Part shown: positions 10,076 through 18,258 of the stretch, piece by piece | Layout of the letters: every line of letters begins with the position of its first letter | How positions within the stretch are numbered: position 1 is the stretch's first letter | NCBI RefSeq assembly: GCF_044784365.2 | Contig: NZ_CP173063.2 | Direction: 5' to 3' (one strand) | From: Cetobacterium_A somerae | Lineage (GTDB): Bacteria; Fusobacteriota; Fusobacteriia; Fusobacteriales; Fusobacteriaceae | Length of the DNA stretch: 64,000 bases | Notes under the pieces: model-generated | Seen by the model: only the letters and a program-made list of their open reading frames with translations | The model's database searches: none | What the model was told of the DNA's origin: nothing | Translations under genes and position numbers: made by a program

Positions 10076-10117
10076 AAGGTAGATTAATTCAATATAATCT
10101 ACCTTATTTATTTTTTA
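10076..10117 (+). terminator. Terminator after the 35-aa gene
   Basis: AAGGTAGATTA pairs with TAATCTACCTT around an 8-base loop and is followed by a T-rich tract. The stretch from here to the minus-strand terminator near 10212 holds nothing recognisable. Confidence 0.7.
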
Positions 10118-10211
10118 GTAAGAACATCTAGATATTCAAAATTTAAAAATCCTAAAATAGTTAAACAATATCCAAGCTATTTCTTAATATTTAAAATTTT
10201 TATATAAAAAT

Positions 10212-10252
10212 AAAAAAAGATAGCCTTCAAAAGTAGAAAGTTATCTTTTTAA
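10212..10252 (-). terminator. Terminator for the minus-strand lipoprotein gene
   Basis: An imperfect hairpin, AAAAGATAGCCTTC against GAAAGTTATCTTTT, lies 10 bases after the lipoprotein stop and gives a T tract on the minus strand. Confidence 0.6.
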
Positions 10253-10262
10253 TATTAAAAAC

Positions 10263-10628
10263 TTATTTAGTTAAGAAATGAGTAACAATACTATTTTTTT
10301 CTAGAATTCCTTCATTTCCTTTAAAATGAACTACTATAGGACCATTATTTAACTTAATTCCGTCAGCTGATACAGCTCTAGTTAAATTATATGTTTTTTT
10401 ATTTGAGTCTGTAAAGGTAGCAGTTTCCCAATTGTCATTTGTAATAAGAGTTCCAATAGTTTTATTACTATTAGATATTAAAACAAGTTTTTGATTTTCA
10501 TTAATTTTAGGAGCTATAAGTGATTGATTTAGTGGAGCTGATACCTTTGAGTTTGATTTTGAGGTTAAAGGTTTGCACCCAGCTAAAAATATAAAAGTTG
10601 TAGTTAATAATAAAATTTTGAAATTCAT
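10263..10628 (-). CDS. Lipoprotein with MliC-like domain
   Basis: A 121-aa predicted lipoprotein: signal peptide MNFKILLLTTTFIFLAGC with a lipobox Cys at 18, then a Ser/Asn-rich linker, then a small beta-rich domain from about residue 45. The pattern LTRAVSADGIKLNNG...VHFKGNEGIL resembles the MliC/PliC lysozyme-inhibitor signature (SASG.RY...fw.KG.eA). Such proteins inhibit C-type lysozyme at the cell surface. The match is partial and the paired cysteines of some members are absent, so the function is tentative. It has its own terminator and an AGGAGG site. Confidence 0.6.
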   Translation of the reverse strand: MNFKILLLTTTFIFLAGCKPLTSKSNSKVSAPLNQSLIAPKINENQKLVLISNSNKTIGTLITNDNWETATFTDSNKKTYNLTRAVSADGIKLNNGPIVVHFKGNEGILEKNSIVTHFLTK

Positions 10629-10699
10629 AAATACCTCCTAATTTTTATAAATTTAAACTATGTACTATTTCTCAAGTATAGCATATTTTTATATTAAAT

Positions 10700-10921
10700 T
10701 TATATAATTAATCTTAAATTTTTATTAGACATAGTATCAAATTCTTTTAAAATTTCAATTTGAAATTTTAAAAATTCTTCTCTTTTCTCATTGATATTTT
10801 GAATTTTAGATATAATTTCAAATTTCTTCATGTAATATTCAATTCTCTTATTAAAAAAATTATTTTCTAAAAACCATTCTAGTAAATCTATTTTTCTTTG
10901 TTCGTCATTGTATTGTTCCAT
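10700..10921 (-). CDS. Hypothetical protein, 73 aa
   Basis: A small soluble, helix-rich and highly charged protein beginning MEQYNDEQRKIDLLEWFLENN. The frame is open 27 codons further upstream, but the ATG chosen here follows AAGGGGAA at good spacing and the upstream extension has no such site. There is no signal peptide or Cys. It lies between the MliC-like lipoprotein and the divergent UgpA-like gene. I do not recognise it. Confidence 0.5.
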   Translation of the reverse strand: MEQYNDEQRKIDLLEWFLENNFFNKRIEYYMKKFEIISKIQNINEKREEFLKFQIEILKEFDTMSNKNLRLII

Positions 10922-11178
10922 TGCATTCCCCTTGATTGAAAAATTTAAACAAAACTTAACTATACTTTTTTTGTATGTTTTAAAGTTTATGTATATAAAC
11001 ATTATATAGAAATTATGTTTAATTTTCTATTTGAAATTTTAAAAAAAATTTTTTATTAAAAATTTCAAATTATTTAAAGAAAATAAAATTAATTAATAAA
11101 TAAAATTATACATAACTTTTACATAAAATTCATAATGAATTAACATACATAGTATAAAGTATTATTCGAGGAGGGATT

Positions 11179-12048
11179 ATGAAAAAAGAACAAAAATTAA
11201 CGGGTATTTTATTTTCAATACCATCATTAGTAATACTAATAACATTTTATATTTTTCCATTAATGAAAACTATTTTATATTCTTTATCATTCACTGATGC
11301 AAAAGGACAAATAGTAGAATTTGCTGGAATTGAAAATTTTTATGAACTAATTACAGATTCAACATTTCACGAGAGTATTTTAGTAACTTTAAAATTTTCA
11401 TTTATAACAGTTTTATTTAGCATGATAATATCTTTATTTTTAGCAATAATATGTAATGAAAAATTAAAGGGAATAAAGCTATTTCGGATTATTTTTTCAT
11501 CAAGTATGGGTGTATCAGTATCTGCAAGTTCAAGTATAGTTTTATTTTTATTTCATCCAAGCGTAGGATTAATAAATGATATTTTAAATTTATTTGGAAT
11601 TTTACCAATAAATTGGTTTACAAGTTCAACTTATGCAATTTGGGCAATTTCTTTTGCCACAATTTGGATGAATATAGGATTTGGTTTTTTAGTTTTAACT
11701 GCAGGATTACAAAATATAAGTCAAGAAATAGATGAAAGTTGTGAAGTAGATGGAGTAGACTATTTTACAAAACTTTTTAAAATAACAATTCCACTATTAA
11801 GTCCAAGTTTATTTTATTTATTAATAACGACAACATTAAAAGCTTTTCAAAGTTTTGGTCAAGTAGATATGTTAACTGGTGGTGGACCTGCAAATTCAAC
11901 TAACTTTATAGTTTATAGCATATATAAAACAGCGTTTAGTAATTATAGATTTGACTATGCTAGTGCTCAGGGATTATTTTTACTTTTATTAATTACAGTT
12001 ATAATGGTGATTAAATTTAAATTGGAAAGGAAGGTGCACTATCAATAA
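11179..12048 (+). CDS. ugpA: ABC permease, UgpA-like
   Basis: A 289-aa inner-membrane permease of the UgpA/MalF family, first gene of a plus-strand importer set. It has about six hydrophobic segments, the N-terminal FSIPSLVILITFYIFPL pattern, the EAA-type loop EIDESCEVDGVDYFTKLFKI followed by TIPLL with the conserved Gly, and the MLTGGGPANSTNF segment. A GAGGAGGG site precedes the ATG. The next permease starts two bases after its stop. The partner binding protein is strongly UgpB-like, so glycerol-3-phosphate or glycerophosphodiesters are likely ligands (inference). No ATPase gene accompanies the set. Confidence 0.88.
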   Translation: MKKEQKLTGILFSIPSLVILITFYIFPLMKTILYSLSFTDAKGQIVEFAGIENFYELITDSTFHESILVTLKFSFITVLFSMIISLFLAIICNEKLKGIKLFRIIFSSSMGVSVSASSSIVLFLFHPSVGLINDILNLFGILPINWFTSSTYAIWAISFATIWMNIGFGFLVLTAGLQNISQEIDESCEVDGVDYFTKLFKITIPLLSPSLFYLLITTTLKAFQSFGQVDMLTGGGPANSTNFIVYSIYKTAFSNYRFDYASAQGLFLLLLITVIMVIKFKLERKVHYQ

Positions 12049-12049
12049 T

Positions 12050-12853
12050 ATGAAAAAAAGAATTATCTATACATTACTTATTATTTCAGGAGTTATAGTA
12101 TTTTTTCCAATAATTTATTCTCTGATAGCAAGCTTTATGACGACTAAAGATATTATGAGTGGAAAACTTTTACCATCTAAGATAGATTTTATAAATTATA
12201 GAGAATTGCTTCAAAATATTCCAATACTTCAGTTTTTCTTAAATAGCTTAATAACATCAATAGTTGCAATGATTTTTCAAGTTATTATATGTAGCTTAAC
12301 AGCATATGCTTTAGTTTTTGTTGAATTTAACGAGAAAAAATTAGTTTTTTTACTAGTAATGGGCTCGATATTTATACCTTGGGAAGCGATATTTATTCCA
12401 AATTATTTTATAATTTTAAAAATGAAATTATTAAATACAAAAATAGGAATTATATTACCTTTTTTAGCAAATGGATTAGGAATATTTTTAATGGTTCAAC
12501 AATTTAAAACATTAAATAAATCTTTAATAGAAGCTGCTAAAATTGATGGATGTAGCCATGGATTTATATATTTAAAAATAGTTTTACCTCTATCCAAAGG
12601 AATTTTAAGTACTTGGGGAATTTATTCATTTTTAAATATTTGGAATATGTATTTATGGCCATTAATGATATCTACAAGGCCAGACTCACGAACCATTCAA
12701 ATTGGATTAAAAATGATAAAATCAGAAGAAGGAACAAATTTTGGAGTTTTGATGGCAGCTGTTGTCATAGTAATAATACCATCTTTAGTGGTTTTATTTT
12801 TGGGTCAAAGTCAACTTCAAAAAGGTATGACATCTGGAGGAGTAAAAGAATAA
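12050..12853 (+). CDS. ugpE: ABC permease, UgpE-like
   Basis: A 267-aa inner-membrane permease of the UgpE/MalG family with six hydrophobic segments. Its EAA loop is SLIEAAKIDGCSHGFIYLKI followed by VLPLS, with the conserved Gly present. The C-terminus QLQKGMTSGGVKE is the usual ending of the family and serves as an internal comparison for the truncated permease at 7911-8728. It is tightly spaced after the UgpA-like gene and 34 bases before the binding-protein gene. Confidence 0.88.
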   Translation: MKKRIIYTLLIISGVIVFFPIIYSLIASFMTTKDIMSGKLLPSKIDFINYRELLQNIPILQFFLNSLITSIVAMIFQVIICSLTAYALVFVEFNEKKLVFLLVMGSIFIPWEAIFIPNYFIILKMKLLNTKIGIILPFLANGLGIFLMVQQFKTLNKSLIEAAKIDGCSHGFIYLKIVLPLSKGILSTWGIYSFLNIWNMYLWPLMISTRPDSRTIQIGLKMIKSEEGTNFGVLMAAVVIVIIPSLVVLFLGQSQLQKGMTSGGVKE

Positions 12854-12887
12854 TTTAAAATAAATTAAAAAATAACTAGGAGGAGAA

Positions 12888-14183
12888 ATGAAATTAAAGA
12901 ACTTAGTAGTATTTGGATTAACATTTTCAACGGTTATATTTGCAAAAGAGAAGGTTGTATTTTGGCATTCAATGAGTGGACAGCTTCAAAATAGTTTGAA
13001 TAAAATAGTTACAGACTATAACAATTCACAAAATAATATTGAAATAGAAGCAATTTATCAAGGATCTTACGAAGAAACAATAGCTAAATTTAAAGCTATT
13101 TCAGGAACAAAAGAAGCACCTGCCTTAATTCAAATGAATGATATTTCAACAGCTTTTATGTATAAAAGCGGAGCTATAACTCCAATTGAGAAGTTTATAA
13201 AAGAAGATAATTTTAATGTAAATAATTTAGAGGATGCTTTACTGAACTACTATAGAATTGGTGGTGAATTATATTCAATGCCGTTTAACTCGTCAACAGC
13301 GATATTAATTTATAATAAAGATGCTTTCAAAGAGGTGGGATTAGATCCAAATAGTCCACCTAGAAGTTATTCTGAATATGCTGAATATTCTAAAAAGTTA
13401 ACAAAGAAAAATAGTAATGGTTCAATTGAAAGATATGGTTCAGCTATGATTATGTATGGATGGTTTATAGAGCAATTTTTAGCTAATGATAATAAATTAT
13501 ATGTAAATAAAGAAAATGGAAGAATGGGTGAAACTCCAACAGAAGTTACCTATAAAAAAGATTTACCTCAAATTTTAGAATGGTTAAGAGGTATGTATAA
13601 AGAGGATTCTGCAACATCTTATGGAAGAGAATGGGATTCTACTAGAACAGCTTTTGCATCAGGTAAAGTTGCAATGTATCTAGATTCTTCTGCTGGAATA
13701 AAAGGGATTATCAATAATTCAAATTTTGAAGTAGGAACAGGATTTATTCCAAATGCAAGTGGAGAATTTAATGGAAGTGTTGTTGGAGGAGCATCTCTTT
13801 GGATAACAAATTCCTCAGATAATGATATTCAAAAAGCTGCATGGGATTTTGTAAAGTATGCAACATCTAAAGATGTCCAGACATATTGGTCAATTAATAC
13901 AGGATACTATCCTGTTAATAAAGGGTCTTATGAAACTTCAGAGATGAAAGAAAATATGGAAAAATATCCACAATTTAAAACAGCAGTTGCTGAAATTAAA
14001 GAAACTAAACCATCTTTTGCTACTCAAGGAGCTATTTTAGGTGTGTTTCCAGAGGTAAGAGAGAAAATGGTTGAAGCAATGGAAATTAATTATGAAGGAA
14101 AAACTTCTATTGATAAAATAGTTGAAAAAGTTGTAATTGATTCGGATAAAATAATTCAAAGATACAATAGAATAAATAAATAA
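12888..14183 (+). CDS. ugpB: Glycerol-3-phosphate-type ABC binding protein (UgpB-like)
   Basis: A periplasmic solute-binding protein of 431 aa with a plain signal peptide (MKLKNLVVFGLTFSTVIFA) and no lipobox, unlike the lipoprotein at 5536. The mature start KVVFWHSMSGQLQNSLNKIV and the segments QGSYEETIAKFKA, APALIQMNDISTAFMYKSGA and MPFNSSTAILIYNKD match UgpB, which binds glycerol-3-phosphate and glycerophosphocholine. It is the last gene of the ATPase-less importer set and is followed by a strong terminator. The family call is firm; the ligand is inferred from similarity. Confidence 0.88.
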   Translation: MKLKNLVVFGLTFSTVIFAKEKVVFWHSMSGQLQNSLNKIVTDYNNSQNNIEIEAIYQGSYEETIAKFKAISGTKEAPALIQMNDISTAFMYKSGAITPIEKFIKEDNFNVNNLEDALLNYYRIGGELYSMPFNSSTAILIYNKDAFKEVGLDPNSPPRSYSEYAEYSKKLTKKNSNGSIERYGSAMIMYGWFIEQFLANDNKLYVNKENGRMGETPTEVTYKKDLPQILEWLRGMYKEDSATSYGREWDSTRTAFASGKVAMYLDSSAGIKGIINNSNFEVGTGFIPNASGEFNGSVVGGASLWITNSSDNDIQKAAWDFVKYATSKDVQTYWSINTGYYPVNKGSYETSEMKENMEKYPQFKTAVAEIKETKPSFATQGAILGVFPEVREKMVEAMEINYEGKTSIDKIVEKVVIDSDKIIQRYNRINK

Positions 14184-14216
14184 AAAAATCTCTATTTTAT
14201 ATAGAGATTTTTTTAT
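14183..14216 (+). terminator. Terminator after ugpB
   Basis: AAAAATCTCTAT pairs with ATAGAGATTTTT across a 5-base loop, with a long T tract. Confidence 0.85.
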
Positions 14217-14360
14217 CAAATAGATATAGGGGGTAATCCTAATTAATATTTAATAAAATCAACTATTTTTGTTTAAGACATATTATAGCCATATTTTTGA
14301 TGTATTATAAGTTATATCAATAAGAGCTAACCAATAAAATAATATACAGGAGTTGATTTT

Positions 14361-14726
14361 ATGAAAAAAAATATTAATAATACTGATTTTCTAGCTGCTA
14401 TAGGGGGAATAAAAGTTAATGGTACAATTTTTTTGTCAAGACAAGTACCTTTAAGTCTAGAAAATATGGAAATAGTATCAAAAGATATTAGCGAACAAAT
14501 AGAACAGATTTTTAAAAATACTCAAAATTTATTAGAGAGTATGGAATATTCATTAAAAGATATAGTAAAAGTTTCAATTTATATGAAAAATATGAATGAT
14601 TTTATAAAAGTAAAAAAAGTTTATAGGAAATATTTAGAAAATATTAATCCTGCGAGAACATTATTAGAAGTTTCTCATTTACCAAAAAATTCTAAAATTA
14701 TGATGGATTTAGTTGCAGCAAAATAA
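14361..14726 (+). CDS. RidA family protein
   Basis: A 121-aa YjgF/YER057c/UK114-type protein. RidA proteins hydrolyse reactive enamines and imines made by PLP enzymes in the cytoplasm. The segments SRQVPL, IFKNTQNLLESM, VSIYMKNMNDF and NPARTLLEVSHLP follow the family order, and the Arg of PARTLLEV is the conserved substrate-binding Arg. The C-terminal Glu of canonical RidA (VEIEAIA) is replaced in KIMMDLVAAK, so activity may differ. It is followed by a 24-codon gene with a separate ribosome site. Confidence 0.85.
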   Translation: MKKNINNTDFLAAIGGIKVNGTIFLSRQVPLSLENMEIVSKDISEQIEQIFKNTQNLLESMEYSLKDIVKVSIYMKNMNDFIKVKKVYRKYLENINPARTLLEVSHLPKNSKIMMDLVAAK

Positions 14727-14746
14727 AAAAGAAAAGGAGACTAAAA

Positions 14747-14821
14747 ATGAAAAAATTGTATAACTTACTTGGAATTGTGGTATTAGCAAATATAGGAATA
14801 ATTTTTCTAAAGAGTATATAA
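14747..14821 (+). CDS. Small single-span membrane peptide, 24 aa
   Basis: ATG follows AAAGGAGAC at ideal spacing and opens a 24-codon frame: MKKLYNLL, then a hydrophobic span (GIVVLANIGIIFL) and a short basic end. It begins 20 bases after the RidA-family stop and ends right at a terminator, so it is the last gene of that transcript. No family is recognised. The size and layout fit a small membrane protein. Confidence 0.5.
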   Translation: MKKLYNLLGIVVLANIGIIFLKSI

Positions 14822-14848
14822 AAAGCTAGATTAATCTAGCTTTTTATA
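14821..14848. terminator. Bidirectional terminator
   Basis: AAAAAGCTAGATT and AATCTAGCTTTTT form a near-perfect palindromic hairpin between the convergent RidA-family transcript and the exonuclease-like gene. Confidence 0.85.
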
Positions 14849-15512
14849 ATTCATCTAAAAATGATTTGTTATTAAAGATAAAATCACGTACTATAATAGA
14901 TGTTTTAGGATGTTTTAGCATCTTTTGAAATATTTGTATATTGAGTTTAATGTTATTTAAAGTATTTAGATTTAAATTATTATTAAATTTAATTCCATAA
15001 TATTTTGATATTTCAAAAAGCTTTGGCCATCTATTTCTACCATGAGAATTTTTTATTCCTACAGTGCTAACATTTGTCAGCATAGTACAGAATTGAATTT
15101 TAGCTCCTAAATTTAATAAATGGTTATAAAGTTTAGTGTTGTATGAAACAAAATGTGATGTATCTTTAGAAAAATTTTTAAATTCTTGTAAATTATTAGT
15201 ATTTTTAAGTTCTTCTAAATAGATTATCTCTCCTGTTTTTAAATTAAACCCAATCTTAATAGCACTGATATAAAGAATATCTGAGGTTATATCTATATTA
15301 TTACTCAAAGAAAAAAATATTATTTTTTTATAGTTTTTAGAAAGTTCTAATTCTTCTTGTTTTGTAGAAGATAAAGTTTTACTAGTCACTTTTTTTGATG
15401 TTGATATAGTTTTTTGATTATTTTGACTTTTAATATTTGATTTAAATTTTGAATTTTTTATATGAAAGAAAACTACTACTATGATAATAATTATAAAAAT
15501 AATATACAGCAT
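14844..15512 (-). CDS. Membrane-anchored protein with degenerate DnaQ/DEDD exonuclease-like domain
   Basis: A 222-aa protein with an N-terminal membrane span (IIFIIIIIVVVFF), a Lys/Ser-rich linker to about residue 60 and a C-terminal domain that follows the 3'-5' exonuclease (DEDDh) layout. IIFFSLSNNID sits where the DTETTG motif should be, FVSYNTKLYNHLL in place of AHNxxFD, and WPKLFEISKYYGI...NLNTLNNIKLNIQIF in place of the last HxALxD motif. All expected acidic residues and the His are replaced, so it should not cut nucleic acid. The fold call is inference from motif order. A 54-codon gene lies just upstream in the same operon. Confidence 0.5.
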   Translation of the reverse strand: MLYIIFIIIIIVVVFFHIKNSKFKSNIKSQNNQKTISTSKKVTSKTLSSTKQEELELSKNYKKIIFFSLSNNIDITSDILYISAIKIGFNLKTGEIIYLEELKNTNNLQEFKNFSKDTSHFVSYNTKLYNHLLNLGAKIQFCTMLTNVSTVGIKNSHGRNRWPKLFEISKYYGIKFNNNLNLNTLNNIKLNIQIFQKMLKHPKTSIIVRDFIFNNKSFLDEL

Positions 15513-15520
15513 TTATAATC

Positions 15521-15685
15521 TTAAACTCTAGTTAGCTTTAATTTTAATAAGCTATCAGTAGAATTTTCAAAATTTATAGATTTTAATTTAAAATCTAATG
15601 CTTCTAATTTTGGTAGTAGTTCTTTTGTTATTTTTTCACATAATTCACTTTCTGATAAATACTCTCTTTTATTTAAGTCGTTCAA
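15521..15685 (-). CDS. Hypothetical small protein, 54 aa
   Basis: A TTG start follows GGGAGGG at good spacing and opens a 54-codon frame beginning MNDLNKREYLSESELCEKIT, rich in Lys, Leu and Glu and predicted helical. It ends 8 bases before the exonuclease-like gene, so the two are likely co-transcribed. No family is recognised. Confidence 0.5.
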   Translation of the reverse strand: MNDLNKREYLSESELCEKITKELLPKLEALDFKLKSINFENSTDSLLKLKLTRV

Positions 15686-15876
15686 ATAAATCCCTCCCGA
15701 AAAAATTATATATGTATATTTTATACTAATTTGTAGAAAAAATGAAGTTAAAATTTAAAAAAATTATATTTGCAAATTACGAAAGAAAAATAGGTAACAA
15801 GTTTCAAATAGTTAAAAAATAAAAAAATGATACAATTAATTTATCAGAATAATAATATATAAGGGTGGTTTTAAAA

Positions 15877-16419
15877 ATGAATAATTTATCAAAAAATATT
15901 TACCTCACATTATTAGTAATTGGAATAATTTTTAGTTTAATTGGAGTGTTTGGTGTCTTTAATCCTTTAATGTTTTCTATTTATTTAATTGAAATTTTAG
16001 CTATATTTTTCTTTATGAATGGAGTTAAGAATTTAGTAAAAGGAATTCAGTTAATCAAAAATCCAAATGTTCATTGGAGTTTATTTATACTTTTAAGTAT
16101 TTTAGAAATTATAGCAGCACTATCGCTTTTAATAACTCCATTTTCAAGTCAAATTTTTATAATAATTTACATTGGATTCATTATGCTATTAAAAGGAATA
16201 TTTGTTGTATTTAATAGTTTGTTTCATAAAAATATTTTTCCGGGATTATCTAGTGTAACTTTTAGTAATGGATTGATAGATATCTTATTTGGAATTTTAT
16301 TAATAGTAGTTCCATTTATATCACAACAGTTCATTTTTTTATGTGTAGCTTGGTATATTTTATTTAGCGGCATAAATTTAGTTATGATGAGTTTTTCAAT
16401 AAAAAGAAATATTTTATAA
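15877..16419 (+). CDS. HdeD-like (DUF308) membrane protein
   Basis: A 180-aa inner-membrane protein with about six hydrophobic segments in three similar hairpins, the layout of the HdeD/DUF308 family linked to acid or other stress in enterobacteria. Polar turns such as NGVKNLVKGIQL and LLKGIFVVFNSL match family spacing. A GTG four codons upstream is in frame, but the ATG used here is 8 bases after AAGGGTGG and is the better start. It is a single gene ending at a terminator. Confidence 0.75.
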   Translation: MNNLSKNIYLTLLVIGIIFSLIGVFGVFNPLMFSIYLIEILAIFFFMNGVKNLVKGIQLIKNPNVHWSLFILLSILEIIAALSLLITPFSSQIFIIIYIGFIMLLKGIFVVFNSLFHKNIFPGLSSVTFSNGLIDILFGILLIVVPFISQQFIFLCVAWYILFSGINLVMMSFSIKRNIL

Positions 16420-16433
16420 TAAATAAAAAAATT

Positions 16434-16475
16434 AAAAGTAGAATTTCTTATATATAGAGATTCTATTTTTTTTTA
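16434..16475 (+). terminator. Terminator after the HdeD-like gene
   Basis: AGTAGAATTTCT pairs with AGAGATTCTATT (one bulge) and is followed by a run of T. Confidence 0.75.
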
Positions 16476-16540
16476 AATAGAATTAAAACAAAAATAAAGA
16501 AATTGATCAATAACCTTGTATAAATACTCAACAGAAGTCA

Positions 16541-16596
16541 CCATAGTGCACGCTTAACAGTTTCTAACATTTGCCTTGGCAAATTGCTAGAAACTG
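16541..16596. other. Candidate origin of transfer (oriT) upstream of the relaxase
   Basis: A nested inverted repeat spans 16558-16596: CAGTTTCTA pairs with TAGAAACTG and, inside it, ATTTGCC pairs with GGCAAAT around TT. No T tract follows, so it is not a terminator. Beside it lies CATAGTGCACGCTTAA, which on the minus strand reads TTAAGCGTGCACTATG. This resembles the TAAGTGCGCCCT nick core of MobQ/RSF1010-type plasmids, placed next to an inverted repeat as in those oriTs. The position just before a MobA/MobL gene supports the call; the nick site is not proven. Confidence 0.45.
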
Positions 16597-16656
16597 CGTG
16601 TTTGAAGAGGTGTTTTGACCTTTCAGGTGTCTTCGACTTTTTTAGGAGGTGAAATC

Positions 16657-18258
16657 ATGGCAAATTATCATTTGAATATATCTTATGGTAGAGTTGGAAA
16701 AGGTGGGCCACATATTGACTATATTTTAGGACAAAATAAATACGCTAATAAAGAAACTGAGATTAAATACACTAATCACAATTTGCCTAATTGGTGCAAA
16801 TCTCCTAAAGAATTTTGGGTAGCTGCTGATGACAATGAAAGAATTAATGGCACAGTGTATAAAGAGGTTAGAATATCTCTTCCTAATGAACTATCTCATG
16901 AGAAGAATATTGAACTTTTAAATGATTTTATAGATACTATTTTAGAGGGAAAATATCACTATTCTGTATCTATTCACAGTAAAGAAAGTTCATACAAAAA
17001 AGATATTTTAAATACTCACGCTCATATAATGTTTTCTCCAAGAGAACTTGATGGAATTGAGCGAAATAAAGATATTTTTTTTAAAAGATCAAATGCTAAA
17101 TCTCCAGAACGTGGAGGTTGTAAGAAAAATACAAGTTGGAATAATGTAGAAAAGTTATTAGAGATAAGAAAACTTTGGGAAGATATACAAAATAAATATT
17201 TAGAAAATGAAAAAAGTAATGAAAGAGTTTCATGTGAAACTTTAGAGAAACAAAGAGCTATTGCTTTAGAAAAAGGCGATTATCTTTTAGCTGAATCTTT
17301 AGACAGAAATCCTATTCACATTAATGGAGCCTTATTAAAAAAACCTGAAGAGAAATTAAGTGAAGACCATAAACATAAGCTCGAATCTTTTAAGCTAAAT
17401 AGAGAGATAAAAGAGTTAAAAGATGAAATTCTAAAATTAGAAAGATTAGAAGCTGAAAAATCTTTGAAAAAAGATGCGATTAAAGAGATTAATTTAGAGT
17501 TAAATAGTTTTAGTGATAGTAAATACCAAGATATTTTAGACACTCATGAGAAGTTAGAAGGAATAAATGTGCAGATCTTAAAAGTTGAACATGAGCTTTT
17601 AAGCAGTTTTAATATGGAAAAAAATAGATTAGATTCTTTAAATCTATTATTGAAAAATTTAAACAATGATAAACTTAATTTAGAAAAGTATTTGGATCAA
17701 TTTGAAGAAACAATACAAGAGAATGAATTTAAAGTTTATGCAGAAGAAAAATTAAAAAATAGTTTCAATACTATGTTTAATATATTTAATCAAAGTAACT
17801 ATGAAATAAAAAAAGCTGAAAAGATCTTAAAAAATATTCCAAGACAGTTGGAAAACTTAGAAACTACAAGTTTAAATATTCTGACTAAAGGTGAGTATTC
17901 TAAGTTAAAGAGAGAATTGGATTCTAATGAATCAAACTTAATAACATATAAAACTAGTTACAACTATAGAGATGGTAGCGAGAAGGAGCTAAATTTCTTT
18001 AAAAAAGAGATTGAGAGATTAAACGAGTCAAATAAAGTTATTTTATCTCAAATTGAGAAAATAAAAAGCGATTATTCCACTCCTGAAATGAAAAATAAAA
18101 AGATTAGAATTGAAAAAAGTATAGAGTCAAAATTACTAAAAGAAAAAGAGTTGCAAGAATCTATCCTATTGGATAGACAAATAACAGCTCTTACGCTTCG
18201 TAAAAAGCTCGTTAAGGTCGATGACAACGTTTTTGAGTGCTATTCTATCCAAAGTTGA
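16657..18258 (+). CDS. MobA/MobL family relaxase (plasmid mobilisation protein)
   Basis: A 533-aa MobQ-type relaxase that would nick and covalently bind oriT DNA. The N-terminus MANYHLNISYGRVGKGG, the metal-binding NTHAHIMFSPRELDGI (HxH) and the FFKRSNAKSPERGG segment are typical of MobA/MobL. After about residue 170 the protein is a long Lys/Glu-rich coiled coil. The frame is open 14 codons upstream, but AGGAGG precedes this ATG. The C-terminus KVDDNVFECYSIQS differs in character from the coiled coil, and a second frame continues that coiled coil, so the gene may be split. No replication, integrase or partner mobilisation gene is near. Confidence 0.85.
   Translation: MANYHLNISYGRVGKGGPHIDYILGQNKYANKETEIKYTNHNLPNWCKSPKEFWVAADDNERINGTVYKEVRISLPNELSHEKNIELLNDFIDTILEGKYHYSVSIHSKESSYKKDILNTHAHIMFSPRELDGIERNKDIFFKRSNAKSPERGGCKKNTSWNNVEKLLEIRKLWEDIQNKYLENEKSNERVSCETLEKQRAIALEKGDYLLAESLDRNPIHINGALLKKPEEKLSEDHKHKLESFKLNREIKELKDEILKLERLEAEKSLKKDAIKEINLELNSFSDSKYQDILDTHEKLEGINVQILKVEHELLSSFNMEKNRLDSLNLLLKNLNNDKLNLEKYLDQFEETIQENEFKVYAEEKLKNSFNTMFNIFNQSNYEIKKAEKILKNIPRQLENLETTSLNILTKGEYSKLKRELDSNESNLITYKTSYNYRDGSEKELNFFKKEIERLNESNKVILSQIEKIKSDYSTPEMKNKKIRIEKSIESKLLKEKELQESILLDRQITALTLRKKLVKVDDNVFECYSIQS

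Noticed and set aside
12613..12858. 81-codon plus-strand frame in the end of the UgpE-like gene
   Set aside because: It lies in another frame of a clear permease gene and has no ribosome site of its own.
16558..16596. Nested inverted repeat as a Rho-independent terminator
   Set aside because: There is no T tract on either side, and the HdeD-like gene already has a good terminator at 16434-16475; an oriT role fits better.
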